Assembly (NCBI GenBank): GCA_037447605.1
Contig: CM074804.1
Location: 1,823,888-1,887,887 of the forward strand
DNA length: 64,000 bases
DNA from: Zygnema circumcarinatum
Taxonomy: Eukaryota > Streptophyta > Zygnematophyceae > Zygnematales > Zygnemataceae
Direction: 5' to 3'
Part shown: one piece after another, positions 39,301 through 50,500 of the stretch
Position numbering within the stretch: the first letter of the stretch is position 1
Layout of the letters: every line of letters begins with the position of its first letter
The notes under the pieces: model-generated
What the model was told of the DNA's origin: nothing
Database searches by the model: none
What the model saw: the letters and a program-made list of their open reading frames with translations, nothing else
Translations under genes and position numbers: made by a program

Positions 39301-40077
39301 AAAAAGAGAAGAGGGCGTTGGAGAGTGAGAAAGAGAATGAAGGAGAAAGAGGAGAGGGAGAATGTGTGAGCTCACCCATAGGCTGGGCCTGCAAGTTGCT
39401 GCGTCGCAATGTTCGGCGGGCCTCCACCAGTTTTTGAGCCTCCTCCGCTCTCGCAATTCCCTCCTGCAAACCTCAGAACCAAATTAAATTAAAAATTAAA
39501 TAAATCAAAGCGCTAACTCTACCGGTTTCCCTTGAATAGGTCAAAGGGAGGAGAGAAAGAGAGAGAGGGGGAGAGGGAGAGGGAGGAAAGGTGGAGACAG
39601 AGAGTGGCGGAAGACACGGGACCAAGAAAGGTTCAAGGAGTGAGAGAGAGAGATGGGGAAGCGAGTGAGAGAGTGGGGGGAGAGGTCGAGCGAGAGCCTA
39701 AGCAGATGCAAAGAAAGAAAGGCTCGGAAGGAAAGGACGAGAGGGACGACCTCGCGAGACAAAAAAAGGAAACTGGCACACTCTGAATGAATGAACGAGC
39801 AATTAAAAATAAAGAAAGAACTAACTACAAAATAAAATGAATAAATAAATTAATATTCTGAATAAAGTAACCATGCCGCAAAGCCTGAGCAGCTAGCCCC
39901 TAACCCTAGCCCTAACACTAACCCTGACCCTAACCCTAACCCTGCCAGCAATACCTCCTCCTCTTCGCGGCTCCTCCCCTCCGGCACCTCCCCTCCCTCC
40001 CCCTCCGCCCGCCCCGCAGGCTCCATGGCGCTCCCTACCGCGTCCTCCTTGCCGCCCTCTGCAGGCGCGGCAGCCAT
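31164..40077 (-). CDS. UPF2: Nonsense-mediated decay factor UPF2
   Basis: Sixteen exons chain in phase to 1234 aa: 39955-40077, 39376-39463, 38738-38940, 37585-37971, 37158-37262, 36794-36921, 36125-36304, 35808-35880, 35422-35637, 35102-35299, 34823-34924, 34432-34683, 33587-33805, 32819-32989, 32416-32601, 31164-32237 (TAG). MIF4G-1 shows [13 protein letters not shown] and [12 protein letters not shown]. The inter-domain region shows [16 protein letters not shown] then [13 protein letters not shown]4G-2 shows [17 protein letters not shown] and [20 protein letters not shown]4G-3 shows [16 protein letters not shown] and [17 protein letters not shown]. An acidic segment and a UPF1-binding tail with [20 protein letters not shown] end the protein. 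UPF2 bridges UPF3/exon-junction complexes to UPF1. Motifs resemble plant UPF2 closely. An arginine/glycine-rich C-terminal extension (EGGGREGG) is unusual. Confidence 0.93.
33480..33572. repeat. (GA)n microsatellite in a UPF2 intron
   Basis: A nearly uninterrupted GA run on the + strand is CT-rich on the transcribed (-) sense. It starts about 14 nt past the donor of the exon ending at 33587 and is followed by other purine blocks as far as 33010. Confidence 0.95.
34204..34430. repeat. (CCCTCT)n hexanucleotide tract in a UPF2 intron
   Basis: About 225 bp of CCCTCT units on the + strand sit directly downstream, in transcript sense, of the donor of the exon ending at 34432. The transcript therefore begins this intron with GTGGGAGAGGGAGA. 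The tract is a perfect homopurine/homopyrimidine mirror repeat. Confidence 0.95.
36290..36690 (-). repeat. Tandemly duplicated 3' splice site plus exon start in UPF2
   Basis: In transcript sense, TGCAG followed by AYTAGCGGAAG-like sequence occurs four times (around 36681, 36597, 36440 and 36304). Each copy is preceded by its own CT-rich tract. Only the last copy (exon from 36304) joins a long conserved exon; the upstream three look like decoys or remnants of duplication. Confidence 0.6.
37975..38640. repeat. Long homopurine tract in a UPF2 intron
   Basis: About 660 bp on the + strand is made almost only of A and G (GGGAGAGAGG blocks), ending in a 15-base G run near 38620. On the transcript it is a CT-rich stretch leading into the acceptor of the exon starting at 37971. 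Confidence 0.9.
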
Positions 40078-40686
40078 GGCGGCCTCTCCTTCCCGCGCTC
40101 TACTCCCTTTCCTACTTCTTCTCCCTCTCCCTCGCCTTCCTCCTCTCTCCTTCTCTCCAGTCAGTTCAAACCCTAATCAGATGTCTACATCCACATACTA
40201 AACATGCTACGAACACAGCCCTCCCAAACTTTGCGGTGCCCCAATTACGAATCTCCACCAATCAGGGGTCGCCATTCGGATGTCGTACGGCTCGTACCTT
40301 CGCGGCGACCTAACTGCTGCCACGGTTGGCAACGGTCGGCTAACATCAATTGAGACGTGCCTTTAGCCTTGTTGGATGTGCCCCTACTCCGTCAAGAGAT
40401 AAAATTGCTCTTGTAGCCCTCCCTGAATGTGTTTGTTTTCCCGGAATTGCTTCTGCCAGTGCGCGGACAAATGGCCCTGGCGCGAGGGAGAGGGGGAGAG
40501 CGAGGCGGAAGGAGAGTGGGAGAGGGGGAGGGAGAGGGGGAGGGAGAGGGGGAGGGAAGGGGGGAGGGAGGGGTAGAGAAAGACGGGGTGGGAGAGAGAG
40601 AGAGAGAGAGCGAGAGAGAGGAAGTCATGAGGTTGCATGCAGTGGAGCCCTAATTCCCTCCTCCTCCCCGCAGCCTCCACGTCGCC
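40078..40686. promoter_or_regulatory. Divergent promoter shared by UPF2 and the HtrA-like protease
   Basis: Only 609 bp separate the start codons of the two divergent genes. GTCGTACGGCTCGTACC near 40283-40298 gives two GTAC cores close together. A purine tract (40486-40620) lies nearer the protease. No clear TATA box was seen. Confidence 0.45.
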
Positions 40687-42188
40687 ATGCGCAGCTGGAA
40701 GCCTGGTTTCCATGCTCCCCTGTTTCAAAAGTTGGCATCTTGTTTGCAATTTCGGGGCCCTCCGTCGCGAGGCTCCGACTCCCTTTTTACTCACCGAAAT
40801 TTCGAAACCGCAGCGCCTTTTTTCACTGATCTCAATGCGAATCGGAAAACATTTCAGCTTTCTTTTCTCTCCCCACATCCAATAAAGCATTTCTTTTGTG
40901 CCCCTCGTCATTTTTCAAGTCCTTATACAAAGAACGCATGCGCTGCCGCCGCTCCGTCCTCGCTCGAATTATTTCGGATATCGGAAACACTTTTTTGGTC
41001 TGAAAACAAAAGAAAGAAGCTATTTTCTACATCTGCGTCTTTATCTGAAGATGGTTCGAATGATAATTCAGCAAAGAAAAAAATATTTCCGAATGTCGAT
41101 TACAAGCAGGAGAAGATGCCCATCGATGCGGTTGTGAAGGTCTTCACTGTCTCGAGCAGCCCTAATTATTTTCTCCCATGGCAGAACAAGCCTCAACGGG
41201 AGGTTACCGGCTCAGGTACTCACAATTATACCCCTTTTAAACCCTAAATTACGACAACAGTAAGGGTAATAGTGATAGTGTTAGTTTTTAAGTTACAAGT
41301 TAGTTAAACTAAGGGTAACTAAGGGTAGTTAGTTACTGCGCAGCTAAAAAATTGGATAGTCATTAATTCGTCTCTATCTGTCACGAATACGTGATACTAA
41401 ATATTTCTAGTTAATTTTTATTTGTTATTGACTTGCCAAAGGGCATTTTAATAACATTTTGATCCAATGTTCTAGTCCACATTGAGGGTGGGTTTAGAGA
41501 TGACAGTACAACTCATGCAAATTCTAGTCCTTCCCTCCCACTCTCCTTTCTTGCCTGCCTCACCTCCCTCACCTTCCTCCCTCCCTCCCTCCCTCCCTCC
41601 CTCCCTCCCTCCCTCCCGCCTTCAACCCCCCTCTATGACTCATTCAAGGCTCTGGGTACATCTAGACAAAGACTGTTGGGTAAGTCAACCTTCTCCGATC
41701 AACGTTCGGTGTCCCATAAAACTGAAATCCAACTGAAACCTTTTTCGGGGTTTTGTTTAAAAATACCCTTGCTTGTTTCCGATGCAGGTTTTGTGATTTC
41801 AGGGCGGCGGATCATAACAAATGCTCATGTAGTTGCTGATCAAACGTTTGTGCTCGTAAGGAAGCATGGATCTCCTATGAAATTTCGCGCCTTTGTGGAG
41901 GCGGCGGGGCACGAGTGCGACCTTGCACTGCTGAGAGTGGAGGAGGAGTCCTTTTGGGAGGGAATGCATCCGCTTGAGCTTGGGGGGATTCCTGAACTGC
42001 AAGAGCAGGTGGCTGTGGTCGGATACCCTCAGGGTGAGATATTCGTTTCAGGGAATTTTTAGAGTTTTTTTTTTCAAGATTTGGGGATGTGTAACTCACG
42101 GAGTAAAAGGATTTTTTAATGCTTAAACATGAACCAGCTCTTGGTTCTGGGGGAGGTGCTCGGGGAGGGTGGGAGGGGGGGCAGACTC

Positions 42189-42256
<68 letters not shown>

Positions 42257-44851
42257 TGGGAGTTTGTAAGCCTGTTTTTGCATGGGCTGGACATGTTTCC
42301 TGCAGGAGGAGACAACATATCTGTGACGGGCGGAGTTGTATCGAGAGTGGAGCTCACTCAGTATGCACACGGAGCCTCTCATTTGATTGCGATTCAAATT
42401 GATGCGGCAATAAACCCCGGGAACAGCGGGGGGCCCGCTCTCTTGGAAGATAAAGTGGCCGGTGTGGCCTTCCAAAACCTTGCAAATGCGGAGAATATTG
42501 GGTATGCAATATTTCTTTATCACCTTTCACTCTACCTCCCCCTCCCACGTTCTCTTTCGCCTTCTGTCTCTTCCTTCCTCTGCTTCTTCCCTAGTTCCCC
42601 TCTCATCGCCGCTGTCCTGCTCTTCTCCTTCTCTCCTCGTTGCGCCTTTCCTCTCACCTCTCCCTCTCCCCTATCTCTCTCTCCGTTCCTTTCGTCCCCA
42701 TCCCTCCCCTCCTCTTTACGCCCCCCTTCCTCTTCCATCGCTTCCCACACTTGCCTCTCTTCCGACGTCGCTTCTTCCTCCTCTCCCTCCCTCCGAATCT
42801 CAAATGGCAATAACCGTTCATTTTCTGCCTTTTCTCTTGTCAAGAGCAGGTACATCATTCCTGTTCCAGTAATCAACCATTTCTTAACAGATGTGGAAGA
42901 AAGAAAGCGCTATGTTGGGTTCTGTTCTATGGGTCTCACATGTCAAGCTCTGGAAAATGCGCAGCTTCGAGAACACCTTAAGCTTCCGCCCGGCATGACA
43001 GGAGTGCTAGTGAATAGAGTACAGCCTCTTAGTAATGCATCGAAGTGGTTGAAAAAAGATGATGTTCTTCTCGCATTTGACGGAGTTCCAATCGCGAATG
43101 ATGGGACAGGTGGGCTCCGGCTTTAGAAACCCTAAGAGACTAAGAAGCTGGAAAACTGTAAAGTTAAAAAAATTAAAATAAAGGGGTATCAATCACATGA
43201 ATGAGGAACCTCTAGTGTGTTAAGAGCTTTAGGATTGTAGACAGCTTCAAGTAATGGCTTTACGGAGATGGCTAAAAAGGCAAGGTTATTCAGATTGTGA
43301 GGTTATTTAGTTCAGTCAAATCACATTGATCAGTTCTCAGGCAACATGAGACTGAGTTTAGAATATGCGAAATTTGTAGTATATGTTGAATCCAAGCTCT
43401 GACTCCTGAGAGGGCGATGGCAGTGCATTTCAGGAAGCGGGAGCGGATAGCTTTCGATTATCTTGTGTCGATGAAGAGGGCGGGAGAGACGGGCCGAGTG
43501 AGAGTGTTGAGAGGAGGAGAGGAACTTGAATTCGATATTGATCTCTGTCCGGTAAACTCTCATCTGTCACTCACTCTCTCACTCACTCTCTCCCTTCCCT
43601 CGCTCCCTATCTTTACCCTCTCTCTCTCTTTCTCTCACCTTTGCCTCCGACAATTCATCGAAGGCGTGACTGACCATAGCAAAAACTAGCGCCCTAACTC
43701 TGAACCTATAGAACGACCTAACCTTCACGGTTTTGACCCAACAATCTGCCCAACCCCTTTCTTTGTGATAACTCAGTTGACATATTTCCGTTGAATGTGT
43801 TCCTGCTTGCATGCATGCAGCTGGAGGCGTTAGTCCCCATCCAGCAGTTCGACCGGCTCCCCTCGTACTTCATATTCGCGGGCCTCGTGTTCGCGCCCCT
43901 CGCCCAGCCGTACCTGCACGAGTACGGCGAGGACTGGTACAACGCCTCCCCGCGGCGCCTCTGCGAGCGGTCCCTGCGGGAGGTCCCCACCAGGGCCGGC
44001 CAGCAGCTCGTCATACTCTCGCAGGTCACTCTCTCGCCCGCCCGCCCGCCCTCGCATGCATGTGCATGCATGCATGCATGCATGCCGCCGAGGGAAGGAG
44101 ATGCATGTGCATGCATGCATGTATGCATGGCGCTTGGCTCGGTTTTGTGGCATGAGGGGGAATGGGAGGGGAGAGGTGTGATGTGACGTGACGTGACGTG
44201 TTGTCATGAAATGTGGTGTGATGTGATGGCATGTTGTGACGTGACATAAGGGGAAGGGGATGTTGGGCTTGTCGTGTTCTCAGGTCCTCGTGGATGACAT
44301 CAACGCGGGGTATGAGAGGCTGGCGGAGTTACAGGTGAGAGGCCTCCCTCCCTCCCTCCCTCCCTCCCTCCCTCCCTCCCTCCCTCCCTCCCTCATTCTA
44401 TAGTGTGTCTTGTTGTTCTAAAGAGGGTAATAATCTTGAAAGCCCCAAAACTATCAATCTATCAACCCCAAAAGTGAAGATATGAATCAAGAGATTGTTT
44501 TCTAACACGAGGATTGTTCCTTGCGTTCCCTCATTTTAGGTGAAGAAAGTGAACGGCGTGGAAGTGCACAACCTGCGGCATCTCCAGCGATTGGTCGAGG
44601 CCTGCACCGCCCCCGCCCTCCGCTTCGACCTGGACGACGAGCGCGTGGCCGTACTGCACATGGAAACGGCGCGACAGGCGACGGAACGGATACTGAAACG
44701 GTACAGAATTCCGTCGGCGATGTCGGACGACCTGCTGAAGGTGGAGGAGGAGGAGCCCGCACGGGGCGAGGGGGGGAAGGAGACGGCGAAGGGGTTGGGG
44801 GGGGGAGAGGGAGAGAGAGAGAGGGAGGGGGAATCGGCTGGAGGAAGCTGA
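40687..44851 (+). CDS. HtrA/Deg serine protease, plant Deg9/Deg10 type, organelle-targeted
   Basis: Eight exons chain in phase to 641 aa: 40687-41215, 41788-42033, 42306-42501, 42850-43109, 43424-43551, 43821-44024, 44284-44334 and 44540-44851 (TGA). The first 110 residues or so are basic and rich in Ser and Phe and look like a mitochondrial or plastid presequence. The protease core carries the triad: His in TNAHVV, Asp in CDLALL and Ser in GNSGGP. PDZ-like regions follow ([31 protein letters not shown]). The C-terminal half holds the blocks typical of plant Deg9/Deg10 ([53 protein letters not shown]). These proteases degrade or refold damaged proteins without ATP. Location is inferred from the presequence. 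A Gly/Glu-rich tail after [12 protein letters not shown] is lineage-specific. Confidence 0.92.
44040..44250. repeat. GCATGC palindromic repeats and GTGAC tandem in a protease intron
   Basis: The intron after the exon ending at 44024 contains many overlapping GCATGC/TGCATGCA units (44055-44140), then GTGACGTGAC-type tandem units (about 44179-44200 and again near 44236). The GCATGC part is self-complementary and could extrude hairpins. Confidence 0.9.
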
Positions 44852-45519
44852 ACAGGGAGAGGGAATTTAGGGTTAGGGTTAGGAATAGGGTTTTGGGCTT
44901 AGGGTTCAGGACTATTTTTGTCAGTGACAGTTAGGCAAGGCATTCTTTTGGGGTTTTAGGGCGTGATGCAGCTCTAGATCAGCCTTTTGGAGGGCAAAAA
45001 AAGGAGATTTCTGGTACGATTTGGGACCTCGCGCCATGTTGCAACCGAAGACCATTTTTTTTTCCTTCGTTCAGACGTCGTCATCGTTCATTGCATCGTC
45101 AAATCCGTCGTCCTGTTTGGGGGCAACAGACAACTGACTAAAAGTTGACTAACAAATAAAACCTCTCAAATCATTTCTTAACCAGAGTAGGGAGAATGAA
45201 TCCCTGGCTAAAGAATGGCTAACCAGATGTGATTTGTGACCAAAAGTCAACCACTGCCAACCAATCTGTGTGACCAAGTGACTGCAGGCCCTCCAATCCT
45301 AAGTAGCAAGAGTCCCGTTGGACCGTAACATACATTTTCCGAATGCACAGATTTTCAAAACCAGTACTTCGCTACGCGCAAACGTGCGGAAATTACTAGC
45401 TAACTACGACATCCGGATTACTTTTTTCGAAATAAATGCCAAAGCTCAATGCCAAAGGTTAGCTCTCCCTCCTCTGCGCGAGCGCCAGCTGGCGCCAAGC
45501 GGGCGGGCGGGCGGCCGCC
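44852..45519. other. Short intergenic stretch
   Basis: This is spacer between the protease stop and the small gene. It begins with TTAGGG-like repeats (44866-44905) and ends with a G+C-rich block (45470-45515) leading into a strong Kozak-like start context. No further gene was recognised. Confidence 0.55.
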
Positions 45520-46337
45520 ATGGACGCCTCAGGTCGCCGCTCTGAACCCTGCCTGCTTTAAGGCTGCGGCCCTGAACCCAGGGAGGTTCAAGATTCTGCA
45601 CCTCTCAAAAATCCTGATGACAGTCAAACCCTAAAAAGCAACCGTGAAAAGAGCCACGACAAGTATTCGCAATTTTTTTTTTTTTTTCTTTTTCTGATGA
45701 ATTAACATTTTGGCAGCGCAGATGTGATTCTGCTCTCCATTGAGGAGATGAAGTACCGACAGTACGAGAAGGAGTTCCTCCTGAGGGTCAATTCCAAGTA
45801 CTTCTCGGGGGCCAACCTCGCGGGCACAGGTGAGGGAGGGAGAGGGGAAGGTGGGAGGAGAGGGCGGGAGGGAGGGAGGGGAGAGAGGGAGAGGGAGGTG
45901 GGAGGAGTTGGAGGGAGGGAGAGGGAGTGGGTGAGAGAGGAAGGAGAGCGGGAAGAGACGGGGGGCGATGGAGTGGTATAGAAAGGGAGACAGAGGGAGC
46001 GGGAGAGGGAGAGGGAGAGGGAGAGGGAGAAGAAAAGAGAGAGGGAGAGGGAGAGGGAGAGGACGAGGGAGAAGGAGAGGGAGATGGAGAGGGAGAAAGA
46101 GAGGGAGAGGGTGACAGACAGGGAGGGGAAGAGGGAGAGGGGGAGACAGAGGGAGAGGGAAAGCGATTGGGCGACGACTTTTTTTTCAGAAGCCTTGAAT
46201 TATTGGGGAGCCATAGTAGGTAGGTGATGATGCTGACTGAGCAAATATGCAGTTCGGGGGGAAATGGGGTAAATGCAGGGGCGGTTTTTGATCGAACCGC
46301 TGTTGTGGACAACTTTGTCATCAAAATGAGCAAGTAA
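45520..46337 (+). CDS. Small gene of unknown function (three or four exons)
   Basis: ATG at 45520 sits in the context GCCGCCATGG. Exon 45520-45532 (13 nt, phase 1, GT donor) joins 45722-45829, then 46190 to about 46219, then a last exon from about 46279 to TAA at 46337. The product starts MDASDVILLSIEEMKYRQYE, continues with KEFLLRVNSKYFSGANL and EALNYWGAI, and ends FDRTAVVDNFVIKMSK, roughly 70 aa. The phase-perfect join of a 13-nt start exon to a long conserved-looking exon is the main support. I do not recognise the family. There is no signal peptide or membrane helix; a short amphipathic helix is suggested by EEMKYRQYEKEF. The last two junctions are uncertain. Confidence 0.5.
45830..46165 (+). 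repeat. Homopurine (GGGAGA)n tract after a donor site
   Basis: The intron starting at 45830 opens with GTGAGGGAGGGAGAGGGG and stays almost wholly purine for over 300 bp, then switches to a T-run immediately before the acceptor at 46189. It mirrors the arrangement of several other introns in the window. Confidence 0.9.
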
Positions 46338-47567
46338 GAACCTTGAACCCTCCTTCAACACGCGAAAATCTGGAAAAAAATACGAAATAAAGCAAAATAG
46401 AAAAGAAAAAGAGAAGGCAAACTTAATCCTACACCTGTTCAATTTTCATGTACCTAGTCTTCTTGTGAAGCAGCAAATCGTTAAACAGAGGGATTTGTCT
46501 GTGATGTGACACGACCCGGTCTTTTGTGTAACACATAGAACTAAGGGTTTAAAGGGTCTTAATAGAAAAGCCATGGAAGATGATGGTTATGTGGTTAATT
46601 AGGGGTAGGATTGATTTCGGCTCATTGGGTTGAATGGTTATGCAGAGAACCTTTGAAGGTAAACTATTTGCAACAGCCTCTATCTGCACCTGAACCTGAT
46701 CTGATGACAGATTCGGAGACGTCAACTTTACCCACAGAGAAGCAGTAATCGACCTCAGTTTCCCTTGAGATGTGTCTAAATGGGATTTAAGTGGGATCCA
46801 ATGGGGTTTGAATTGCTCCTTGTGGAGCATATTTGGCTTTGGGTTGAGGGACGAAAAGCTTTCAAGGTTCTTAGGGTTTGTACAAAGTTGCAACTTTCTG
46901 GCCCTTTGTAGCGTTCCATGCCGTTTCCACTTGGTTCAGTTTGTAAATAAGTCACAGTCGTGAACTCTGTGTACACGTGGCAAAAATAAAAGACATAAAT
47001 ATAGATCTTGGTTTTAGTATTTTTAGTTTGTAGGATTTAGCAGGCTAGGAATTGTAAGAGTTTGTTGGTGTCCTCTCGCTTGGGTTCTGGATAATGGTCT
47101 GTTGGTAATGAAGGGAGCCCTGCCCTGCCCTGTGTGGCCTTAGGGTAACGACAAGGGAAGTGTGCATGCGAAGCGGAGGGAGAGAGAGAGAGGAGAGAAA
47201 GAGAGAGAGCGAGAAAGCGAGACTGCTCACAACTATACCACTTATCCTCCTCTCCTCGTCCTCTCTCTCCCCATCCCCTACCTCGCAGGCCCTCCCTTTA
47301 GCCATCTATCCATTAGACATAAAGTCAAGAAAAGCTCCAATTGACACGCAGAAATTCAGATATCTTCATGTCAAAGCTATTTGGAAGCCAGCGCAATTAA
47401 CAATGTTAATTAGAAAGTCATATTATTGATGGACAAAAACTCACCAGCAAAAAGAGCTACGGTTGCTACATTCCCCCCCCTCCCCGAACCCATGGAAAAC
47501 GAACATCTAACAATCCTTTGCATGTTGTTGTTAACGATCTCCGAGTGACTGTCATTCAGACATATCG
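46338..47567. other. Intergenic region between convergent genes, nothing recognised
   Basis: This is mostly A+T-balanced unique sequence with a short GA-rich stretch near 47175-47220 and a CT stretch near 47250. No exon-like conserved protein segment was recognised. It likely contains two 3' UTRs. Confidence 0.5.
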
Positions 47568-50500
47568 TTATACGCTGCGGACCCCCCGTAATCCCTTAGG
47601 CCTTAAGCCCCCCTTCCTGGTTGCAGCCTTTTGCTTCTTCCTAAAGTCATCTCTTAACGCTTGTTTTGTGGCTAACCAAACTTCCTCAGCATCAGCGGTT
47701 CTCATGAAGGCGCATTCGGCTCTCTCCCCTTTCACTACAGCTGCACGGTTTTCCATTCCTTCTCTCTCACTCACTCCCACTCCCTCCCGTACCTTCTCCT
47801 CACTCTTCACCTCGCTTCTCGTCTCCATGTGATTCTCTCTCTCTGCCACCCTCACTCGATCAATGGACCCATTTTGACTATGCTTCATCTTCACCTCCGT
47901 TTCCATTCTACTTCTCTTTTCGACTTTCTGTTCCCCTCCAGAAGAGGCTCCTCTCCCACTGTCCTTTTGCGCGCTCTCTCTCACTCTCTGACTCTCGTCA
48001 CCCTGAGTGACCCCACTTTTGCCTATTAGTGAAGTGAGTGAGAAGGAGACCTTTCCCTCCGGATCCACCAAGCTCTTCCAAGACGCCTTTTGTATCCACT
48101 CTCTCTCTCCCTCTCTCACCCCCTCTCTACTCTTACCCCCTTCCTTTACACTCATTTTTGTCTCCTCTCCAGCTCCTGAACCCTCCCCATGTAGGGTATT
48201 TCCGTTTTCAAGGTCATTAAGGTCAATAGAGTCAATGAAGTCCTTAGGGTCGTCTTTAAGGTCTCCTCCAACCACTTCCATCTTCTCCCCCTTGGCCTTC
48301 TTTTTAGCATTTCCCTTGGTGCCCTTTCTATGAGCAACGTCAGATTTGCCTTTCTGTTCATCAAGGTCCTCTATATCCTTGTTTACTCTATGTGAACTCT
48401 GCTGCTCTCTCCCCTCCAGAGGTACACCTCCCATACCCTCTCTCTCGTCCTCTATAACATCCCCTATACCTCCAAAAGGAGTCATTCCTCTCTCCTCCCG
48501 AACATCTTCCTCTTTTACACCTCCCTCACCTGCATCCCCAGCCTCTCCCTTTCTCTTCCTCTCCTTTTTTTTCGCGTCCTTCCACTTCCTCTTCTTCCCA
48601 GTTCGAGCCGTCTCTCCATCCTCTCCTCCCACCATGTCCCCCCCACTCTCTCTTCTCTCACTTTCCTCCACCTGTCGAAGGATGCCCACTTCAAGGGCTT
48701 CTGGACTTTCAGGCATTCCAGAGCCTTCCTTCAGGCCTTCAGAATCGTCCAATTTTTTAGGGTTTTTAGGAACCTCATTCCCCCCCTGCATCCATACCTC
48801 CTCCTCCTCCCCCCCCTCCTCCACCTTCTCTCCCTCCTCCTCCTCTTCCCCCTCTTCCCCTTCGTCGATCTCCTCTACATCATCAAGCTCATCATCCACA
48901 TCTAATTCTCCTGCTGCGACTGCAAAGAGCTTCGCCCACGCACTCCCACCCCCCTCTGTCTCGCTCTCTCTTACTCCTCCCTTCCCCTTCCCCTTCCCCT
49001 TTCTTTCGTCTTTTCTTTCAAACTCTACACTCCCTTTCTTACCTATTTGCTGAATTGTAGCAGCCTCTTCTTTCTTCCTCGACATGCCTTCAGCAACACC
49101 TCCTTCTCCCTTCATCCCCTTCTCCTCCCTCTCCCCCACTCCCTCACTGTAGTCCGTCCCATTGCGAGTAATGTCCCCAGCAGAGTTTGCACCATCCCTA
49201 GTCGAAGTTGTAACCAGAGACGGGTCATACCGAGGAGTCGCGACAAATCCAACATTTTTTCGAGGTTTCTTGTCGTCCTCCCTGCCAAGACGAACAATAA
49301 CTCGAGAACATTAAACCACACCTTCTGTTTCTCTGTCTCTCCCTCTCTCCCTCCCTCTCTGTCTCTAGCAGTCAAAAACACGCACTCACATCCCAGAAAA
49401 CGCCAACATCCCCAAACCTAACATACAACAAGCAATACGATAGCAAGGATTCTGGACGAATTCAAGTTTTGGAGCCTTCTAGAAGATGTCTGCAAAGTTT
49501 TCAGCCGAGCAGCATCCCTGCCAAGGAACGAGATTGACCTGAATCGCTCCTCCGGAAACATAGCTGCAAGCAGCGCGAGATTCTGCCTCCTTTCCTCCAA
49601 TAAAGCTTTCGCTATTTCATCTCCCTCCTCAGCCTCTCCTGCCTCAACCCCTGGTAAGCAACACACAAAGAAGGGGAGGGAAAGGGTGGGAGAGAGAGGA
49701 CGAGGCGGGCGGCAGAGAGAAGGGGGGAAAGGGAGAGAGAGAGTGTGAGAGAGAGTGGGAGAGAGGGGGGGGCAGTCCTTAATGGAATGTTTAGCTTCAC
49801 CTTCCATTTGAAGAATTTCCAGACTACTGTAGGCTTTGGTCTGTAAAAAAGCATTTTCCCTCAAACATTCCTACCTTCATCCACAGTTGTCGCCCCCACT
49901 GAGATGAAACCATCGTGCAGCTCCTGAAGACCTCCTTCGAGTGCCTCCTCCCCAAGTTCTATGCGCTCCGTTCCGTGCTCTTCCGCTTCATATCCGTTGT
50001 ATCCTACACTTCCAACAAGTGTCGTCCCGCTCCGTTTTTCCAAACTGATTTCAGTTTTTTCCTTCACTCTCATATCAGAAATCCTTACATTTGGATCCTC
50101 CATAGAAATCGGAGCATGTCCGGGTGTCTCCATGCGCTGCCGTTTTGTATCGCGTGAGGGGAGATCCTTCGTGCCGGTCTCAACTGGAACTGAAACTGAA
50201 ACTGAAGGTTGCGCAGTTCCATGCGATACGCCTTCCAAGTCACGAACCGCTTTTTCCATGACTGCGTGAAGGGGCGGAACTTCGATATTGCGAAAACTGC
50301 GTTTATGTTTTCCAGTTTCGGGGCCTCCCGCTGCAGGCATCACCTTCACCTGAAAAATATGCAACAACGAAAAATTAGGGTTTCATGATCGCAAACTCAC
50401 GCGCTTTTCAAACTTAGTTTTTTTTTTTTTTGCAATTTCATATCTTCCGTATGTCCAAATCCTGACGACAGGTTAGAGTTTCTGAGATTTTAAAGTTTTT

